This document shows, one piece after another, positions 59,854 through 64,000 of a stretch of DNA of 64,000 nt. This DNA comes from CAWJFP01 sp963842155 (GTDB lineage: Bacteria; Pseudomonadota; Alphaproteobacteria; JACZXZ01). The notes beneath the pieces are model-generated. The model searched no databases, had not been told where the DNA came from, and saw nothing but the letters and a program-made list of their open reading frames with translations. The DNA lies in NCBI GenBank assembly GCA_963842155.1, contig CAWJFP010000016.1, positions 1 through 64,000 on the forward strand, given 5' to 3'. Made by a program: the position numbers and the translations under genes. Each line of letters begins with the position of its first letter. The stretch's first letter is position 1.

Positions 59854-60882
59854 ATGTCCTTCACGGTCACCATCCGCCGGCACGACCGGCCCATCGAGGT
59901 CGAGGCGGGCGAGACCATCCTGCAGGCGGCGCTCGCGGCGGGAATCGCCTATCCCCATGGCTGCCAGTCGGGCAATTGCGGCGCCTGCAAGTCGCGCCTC
60001 TACCGGGGCGAGATCGAGCTGGCGCCCTATTCGGACTATGCCCTCACCGAGGAGGAGCGCGGCCACGGCCTCATCCTCGCCTGCCGCGCCATGCCTTTCT
60101 CGGATGCCGAGGTCGCCTGGCTCGAGCCGGACGAGGTCGTGGCGCACCCCTTGCGGCGCATGACCTGCCGCGTCGAGCGGCTCGAGGATGCCACGCACGA
60201 CATCAAGCGTCTCGGCTTGCGCATCGAGACGGGCGGCCCCTTCACCTTCTCGGCCGGGCAATATGCCAAGCTAAGCTTCGCCGGCCGGCCGGCGCGCGAT
60301 TTCTCCATGGCCAATCCCCCGCACGAGGAGCTGCTCGAGTTCCATATCCGCCGCGTCGCGGGCGGCGCCGCCTCGAACTACGCCGCCGAGCGGCTGACGC
60401 TCGGCGAGACGCTCCTGGTCGAGGGGCCCTACGGCTCGGCTTGCTTGCGCGAAATGCATACGGGACCCATTCTGGCGATGGCCGGCGGCTCGGGCCTGGC
60501 GCCGATCAAGTCGATCGTCGAGACCGCCTTGCGCCGCGGCGCGGTGCAGCCCATCCATCTCTATTTCGGCGCGCGCGCCGAGCGCGACCTCTATCTCGAG
60601 GATCATTTCCGCGCCCTTGCCGCGCGTCACCCCAATCTGCGCTTCGTGACCGTGCTGTCCGAGCCGCAGGGGCCTACCCGCCGCCGCACGGGCTATCTTC
60701 ATGACGCCGTCAAGGCGGACCTGGCCGAGCTCGACGGCTTCAAATTCTACATCGCCGGCCCGCCCGTCATGGTCGAGGCGGCGACGGCCTGGCTGCGCCG
60801 GCGCGGCGTGCCGCCCGAGGATATCCATGCCGACGCCTTCTATACGGAGGCCGAGAAGCTTGCGCTGACGGCGCCCGCGTGA
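59854..60882 (+). CDS. Ferredoxin-FAD-NAD(P) reductase (2Fe-2S N-terminal, BenC/XylZ-like electron-transfer protein)
   Basis: This 342-residue three-part reductase has a plant-type [2Fe-2S] ferredoxin domain with GCQSGNCGACKSRLYRGE and the distant fourth Cys (ILACRAMPF). An FAD-binding domain follows (FTFSAGQYAKLSF, RPARDFSMANPP), then an NAD-binding domain (GPILAMAGGSGLAPIKSIVETAL; FYIAGPPVMVEAA). This order matches BenC/XylZ-type oxygenase reductases and contrasts with PaaE, where ferredoxin is C-terminal. The ATG at 59854 starts the ferredoxin domain. The partner oxygenase is probably the diiron protein that starts 16 bp downstream. Confidence 0.88.
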   Translation: MSFTVTIRRHDRPIEVEAGETILQAALAAGIAYPHGCQSGNCGACKSRLYRGEIELAPYSDYALTEEERGHGLILACRAMPFSDAEVAWLEPDEVVAHPLRRMTCRVERLEDATHDIKRLGLRIETGGPFTFSAGQYAKLSFAGRPARDFSMANPPHEELLEFHIRRVAGGAASNYAAERLTLGETLLVEGPYGSACLREMHTGPILAMAGGSGLAPIKSIVETALRRGAVQPIHLYFGARAERDLYLEDHFRALAARHPNLRFVTVLSEPQGPTRRRTGYLHDAVKADLAELDGFKFYIAGPPVMVEAATAWLRRRGVPPEDIHADAFYTEAEKLALTAPA

Positions 60883-60898
60883 GCATGGGTAGAAAGGG

Positions 60899-61600
60899 AT
60901 GACCGCCGCGAAGAAGCCGGAGGTGCGCACCGCGCGCGAGCTCATGGAGCAGCCCGAGGAGTTCCAGGAGGCCGTGCGCAAGATCGTCATCAGCCACGCG
61001 GTCAACGAGCTCTACGGCGCCGAGGTGATCGACGAGCCGGCGATCGCGCTCGCGCCCACGCCCTACGACAAATGGCTCACCTGCCGCATCGCCATGGAGG
61101 AATACGGCCATCATGTGCGCTTCCGCGAGCTGGGCGAGGAAATCGGCGTGCCGCCCGAGAAGATGACGCCCAAGGCGAAACGGCCGCTCAATATCTTCGA
61201 CGATCCGCTGGGCAGCTGGGAGGAGTTCTGCGTCATCAAGCTGCTCGGCGACCTCGCCGAGATCCTGCAGGTCGAGGATCTGCTTCATTGCAGCTTCCAT
61301 CCCTTGCGCAACCTCGCGCGCATGACCATGCCGGAGGAGCGCTTCCACGCCCAGTTCGGCAAGGACAAGACCACCGAGCTGGTGGCGCGGCGCGAGGGGC
61401 GGCGCAAGGTGCAGGAGGCGCTCGACCGCCGCTTCCAGGCGATGCCCGCCTTCTTCGGCCGCTCGGAATCGCGCAACAACGAGATCTTCCGCAAATGGGG
61501 CATCAAGCAGCGCACCAACGACGAGATGCGCGCCGACTATATCGCGCGCGTGGCTGCCAACGTGGCCGAGCTGGGCCTGCGCATGCCCGCGCTGCCGTGA
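60899..61600 (+). CDS. Diiron phenylacetic acid catabolic (PaaA/PaaC-like) ferritin-fold protein
   Basis: This 233-residue ferritin-like protein of the phenylacetyl-CoA epoxidase family (PF05138 type) has two Glu-x-x-His motifs, consistent with a diiron centre: EEYGHH at 67-72 and EERFHAQF at 146-153, with further Glu near 37 and 121. Unlike the Paa complex there is no paaB/C/D nearby; only a reductase precedes it. It may form a compact two-component monooxygenase or epoxidase with that reductase. Substrate unknown. A FAH-family hydrolase follows. Confidence 0.82.
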   Translation: MTAAKKPEVRTARELMEQPEEFQEAVRKIVISHAVNELYGAEVIDEPAIALAPTPYDKWLTCRIAMEEYGHHVRFRELGEEIGVPPEKMTPKAKRPLNIFDDPLGSWEEFCVIKLLGDLAEILQVEDLLHCSFHPLRNLARMTMPEERFHAQFGKDKTTELVARREGRRKVQEALDRRFQAMPAFFGRSESRNNEIFRKWGIKQRTNDEMRADYIARVAANVAELGLRMPALP

Positions 61601-61736
61601 GACGCGAGAAAATCTGAGGGCCGAGGCATTAGCCTCCGGCGAGAGCCTAATGGGGGCCCCGCGAGCGAAGTCGAGCGGAGCCAAGGTCTGCGGACGCGGA
61701 CCGCCAGCGATTGAGGCAAGAAAGAGTGGAGAAGAT

Positions 61737-62426
61737 ATGACCAAGTACGTCATTCCGGCCTGGGATTTGCCTTCCTTGCCAGTCGCGGGCGAGGCGGCGC
61801 GCTTTCCGGTGCGCCGCATTTATTGCGTCGGGCGGAACTATGCCGAGCATACGCGCGAGATGGGCGGCGACCCCGGCCGCGAGCAGCCCTTCTTCTTCAT
61901 GAAGCCGGCGGACGCGCTGGTGCAGAGCGGCTCGGCCATCCCGTATCCGCCCAAGACGCAGGACCTGCATCACGAGATCGAGCTCGTCGTGGCGCTCAAG
62001 AGCGGCGGGCGCGACATCGCCGTCGCGCGCGCCCTCGATCATGTCTTCGGCTATGCCGTCGGGATCGACCTCACGCGCCGCGATCTGCAGCAGGAGGCGC
62101 GCAAGGTCGGGCGGCCGTGGGACATGGGCAAGGGCTTCGACAATTCGGCACCCTGCGGCGCGCTGGCGCCCGCGCAACGCGTCGGCCATCCCGACAAGGG
62201 CGCCATCTGGCTCAAGGTGAACGGCGTGCTCAAGCAGAACGCCGATCTCTCCGCCATGATCTGGAAGGTGCCGGAGATGATCGCCTATCTTTCGGGCCTG
62301 GTGGAGCTCAAGGGCGGCGATCTGCTCTATTCGGGCACGCCCGCCGGCGTCGGCCCCGTGGTCAAGGGCGACAAGCTCGACGGCCATGTCGACAAGGTCG
62401 GCGATCTCGCCATCGCGATCGTCTGA
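61737..62426 (+). CDS. Fumarylacetoacetate hydrolase (FAH) family protein
   Basis: This 229-residue FAH-fold hydrolase cleaves or decarboxylates beta-diketo acids (acylpyruvase-like). Motifs are VRRIYCVGRNYAEHTREMG, PFFFMKPADALVQSG, HHEIELVVALKSGGRDI with metal-binding Glu residues, and the late DLLYSGTPAGVGPVVKGDKL. The ATG at 61737 has GAGAAG just upstream; the previous in-frame sequence is repetitive. Being on the same strand as the diiron gene pair, it could process a product of the oxygenase, which is speculative. The small gap before xthA is 47 bp. Confidence 0.88.
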   Translation: MTKYVIPAWDLPSLPVAGEAARFPVRRIYCVGRNYAEHTREMGGDPGREQPFFFMKPADALVQSGSAIPYPPKTQDLHHEIELVVALKSGGRDIAVARALDHVFGYAVGIDLTRRDLQQEARKVGRPWDMGKGFDNSAPCGALAPAQRVGHPDKGAIWLKVNGVLKQNADLSAMIWKVPEMIAYLSGLVELKGGDLLYSGTPAGVGPVVKGDKLDGHVDKVGDLAIAIV

Positions 62427-62473
62427 CCGGGCCGTCCTTCCAACCGCCCCTGCAAGAACCGGAGACTCAGCGC

Positions 62474-63265
62474 TTGCGTATCGTGACCTGGAACGTGAAT
62501 TCCGTGCGGCTCCGCATCGGCCTGCTCGAGCGGCTGATCGAGGAGCATGAGCCCGATCTCATCTGCCTGCAGGAGACCAAGGTGCTCGACGACGGCTTCC
62601 CCTTCGAGCGCCTCGTCGCGCGCGGCTACAAGCATAATCTCGTCCACGGCATGAAGTCCTATAACGGCGTCGCCATCATCTCGCGCCTGCCGATCGCCGA
62701 AGGCGGCAATCGCGGCTGGTGCGAGAAGACCGATTGCCGCCATATCTTCGCTATCCTGCCCAACGGAGTGGAGCTGCATAATTTCTACATCCCGGCCGGC
62801 GGCGACATTCCCGATCCGGCGGCCAACCCGAAATTCGCCCATAAGCTCCGCTTCCTCGAGGAGCTGACGCAATGGTGGAGCGCCGAGGCCAAGCCCGCGC
62901 GCAAGGCGATCATGCTGGGCGATCTCAACATCGCGCCGCTCGAGACCGACGTCTGGTCGCATAAGCAGCTTCTCGACGTGGTCAGCCATACGCCGATCGA
63001 GGTGGAGTGGCTGGGGCGCCTCCAGGCCGCGCACCAGTGGGTCGATGCGGTGCGCCATTTCATCCCGCCCGCGGAGAAGCTCTATAGCTGGTGGAGCTAC
63101 CGCGCGCGCGACTGGCTCGCCGCCGACCGGGGCCGCCGGCTCGATCATGTCTGGGTGACGCCGGCGCTGGAGGACAAGCTCTCGGGCGCCCGCATCATCA
63201 AGGACGCGCGCGGCTGGGAGATGCCGTCCGACCATGTGCCGGTGGTGGTCGATATCGCGGTGTAG
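62474..63265 (+). CDS. xthA: Exodeoxyribonuclease III (AP endonuclease)
   Basis: XthA incises abasic sites and has 3'-5' exonuclease activity. The 263-residue protein has QETKV near residue 38 (Mg-binding Glu), NGVAIISRLPI, GDLNIAPLE (Asp/Asn), RRLDHVWVT, and SDHVPVVVDI with the catalytic His. The start is TTG at 62474 (LRIVTWNVNSVR), with GGAG nine bases upstream; no ATG fits. Position after ftsK-lolA is conserved in relatives although several genes intervene here. Confidence 0.94.
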   Translation: MRIVTWNVNSVRLRIGLLERLIEEHEPDLICLQETKVLDDGFPFERLVARGYKHNLVHGMKSYNGVAIISRLPIAEGGNRGWCEKTDCRHIFAILPNGVELHNFYIPAGGDIPDPAANPKFAHKLRFLEELTQWWSAEAKPARKAIMLGDLNIAPLETDVWSHKQLLDVVSHTPIEVEWLGRLQAAHQWVDAVRHFIPPAEKLYSWWSYRARDWLAADRGRRLDHVWVTPALEDKLSGARIIKDARGWEMPSDHVPVVVDIAV

Positions 63266-63328
63266 CGGGCGCGGAATTCGATCAAAGCGAATGCGGAATC
63301 GGCGCCGTCATTCCCGCCCCAGCGGGAT

Positions 63329-63871
63329 CTAATCGCAAAGCTTTTGGACCCAAACCTGCCAGCCCTTGCGAAGAATCCGTATCTTCTTCGAGTAGATTCC
63401 GAGGAAGGCGTCTACCGGCTCTTTCGGTCTGCCCTCGCTGTTCCGTTTCGGATCGTCCCAAAGATAATCGTCGAACGCCATTACGCCGTGCTCCTTGAGG
63501 AGGCGGAAACAATGAACCGCGTCCTCGAGGACGTTCACTGTCGCGTGATTGCCGTCGATATATGCGAATTCATAGGCGTTGAGTGGCAAGGTCCGCAAAA
63601 TATCGACTGAGCGTCCGAGATGAAACTTCGTTTTGAGGAAAAACCCGCTCGCCACGATATTGTGCAGCAGCTTCGGATTCTCGCGTAGGTCGATGGTTTC
63701 CACAAGCGAAGAGGCGTGCGTCGCAATGTTGTCGAGAAGCCAAGTGGTGGAGCGGCCTTCATATGACCCGATCTCGAGCAGGCGACAGGGTTTGTCCTTA
63801 AGATGACCAAGCAATTCTTCAAAATTGGGAATATTGCTGCTGAACCAATCGACCGAGAAATCGTATTTCAT
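63329..63871 (-). CDS. Class I SAM-dependent methyltransferase (Methyltransf_24 type)
   Basis: This 180-residue methyltransferase has the SAM-binding motif CRLLEIGSYEGRSTTWLLDNI near residue 30 and the acidic second motif ETIDLRENPKLL. The segment YEFAYIDGNHATVNVLEDAVHCFRLLKEHGVMAFDDYLWDDP is typical of Methyltransf_24 proteins that modify small sugars or peptides. Composition is AT-richer than the core genome. The ATG overlaps the stop of an upstream gene, so they are co-transcribed. It is distantly related in family, but not in detail, to the broken copy at 40769. Confidence 0.8.
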   Translation of the reverse strand: MKYDFSVDWFSSNIPNFEELLGHLKDKPCRLLEIGSYEGRSTTWLLDNIATHASSLVETIDLRENPKLLHNIVASGFFLKTKFHLGRSVDILRTLPLNAYEFAYIDGNHATVNVLEDAVHCFRLLKEHGVMAFDDYLWDDPKRNSEGRPKEPVDAFLGIYSKKIRILRKGWQVWVQKLCD

Positions 63872-63999
63872 CGATCTTGCTGCCGTTTGGCGATTCTTCC
63901 AACTCGGAGATGAGGGTCCGGACTCATGACTTGAGAGAAGAGTGCCCCGACCAGGGCCGCGGTGACAAGGAAGTTTCTCGCGACTGCGGGTCGCTGCGC
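63868..63999 (-). CDS. C-terminal end of an upstream gene (partial)
   Basis: The frame entering from the right edge reads AQRPAVARNFLVTAALVGAL...VGRIAKRQQDR and stops with TGA at 63868-63870, overlapping the methyltransferase ATG. Only 43 residues are visible, so no family can be named. The tight overlap argues that it is a real gene. Confidence 0.4.
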   Translation of the reverse strand, partial: AQRPAVARNFLVTAALVGALFSQVMSPDPHLRVGRIAKRQQDR

Positions 64000-64000
64000 C

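Noticed and set aside
61620..61685. Short hairpin and repetitive bases before the FAH gene
   Set aside because: CATTAG...CTAATG pairing is short and without a tail; possible common intergenic repeat but not enough to call.

Overview
The window is a 64-kb chromosomal segment from a high-GC alphaproteobacterium. The evidence is the conserved gene order ppsR-(origin)-hemE-hemH-hemJ-rho ... mnmE-mnmG-rsmG-parA-parB ... holA-leuS, two perfect parS palindromes, and a ubiH-glnK-amtB-ftsK-lolA-xthA block. That last block, and the small DUF6489 and DUF3576 proteins, look most like Rhodospirillales or related orders. I cannot name a genus from the sequence.

Region by region: (1) 1-4268 holds maf and ppsR facing left, a 385-bp gap that is a good candidate for the chromosomal replication origin, and the haem operon hemE-hemH-hemJ. 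(2) 4577-10903 holds rho with an unusual internal insertion, followed by lineage-specific genes (GNAT acetyltransferase, quinone oxidoreductase, dienelactone hydrolase, YyaL/DUF255, DUF6489). (3) 10952-18843 is the tRNA-modification and partition cluster mnmE, an orphan membrane protein, mnmG, rsmG, parA, parB and convergent holA, with parS sites just before mnmG and inside rsmG. (4) 18862-25478 is a left-facing DUF3576-leuS operon in which a frameshifted SAM-cyclase-AAA-TPR gene sits where lptE normally lies. (5) 25690-31674 holds sulfate activation (cysD, cysNC), yggS, an EI24/CysZ-like membrane protein, a frameshifted bactofilin, an orphan Flp pilin and a lipoprotein. (6) 32021-40547 holds a CmcJ-like oxidoreductase, an SDR, nth, DUF2244, TerB-like and HD-domain proteins, then groES-groEL under a CIRCE operator and closed by an intrinsic terminator, then PilZ, a proline-rich secreted protein and DUF1003. 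(7) 40769-41630 is an AT-rich patch with a decayed methyltransferase next to tRNA-Gly(GCC). (8) 41820-51072 holds secreted proteins, including a tandem pair of paralogues, a ProX-like deacylase, a CnoX-type thioredoxin, a LON-domain protein, Trm112, DUF971, ubiH, a probable sigma-54-driven small RNA, and glnK-amtB with its own sigma-54 promoter and terminator. (9) 51188-54009 is an AT-richer island of small unknown genes. (10) 54544-63265 holds ftsK, lolA, a hicBA toxin-antitoxin pair with a 67-bp duplication at the hicB start, a class I amidotransferase, a four-hairpin intergenic element, a ferredoxin reductase/diiron oxygenase pair, a FAH hydrolase and xthA. (11) 63329-64000 holds a methyltransferase and the end of an upstream gene.

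How the genes work together: the left half combines replication origin, partition (ParABS), haem synthesis and translation fidelity, as expected near an alphaproteobacterial origin. The right half couples nitrogen sensing (GlnK/AmtB, two sigma-54 promoters) with envelope and cell-division functions.

The most interesting leads are the sigma-54-promoter-plus-terminator transcript at 48331-48476, the compact four-hairpin C-loop element at 59603-59711, the oriC candidate with clustered GANTC sites, the GlnK C-terminal extension, and the compact diiron/reductase pair. At least four genes (cyclase, bactofilin, methyltransferase, amtB), and probably the ftsK start, carry single-base indels. This may be real decay or imperfect consensus sequence and should be settled first.
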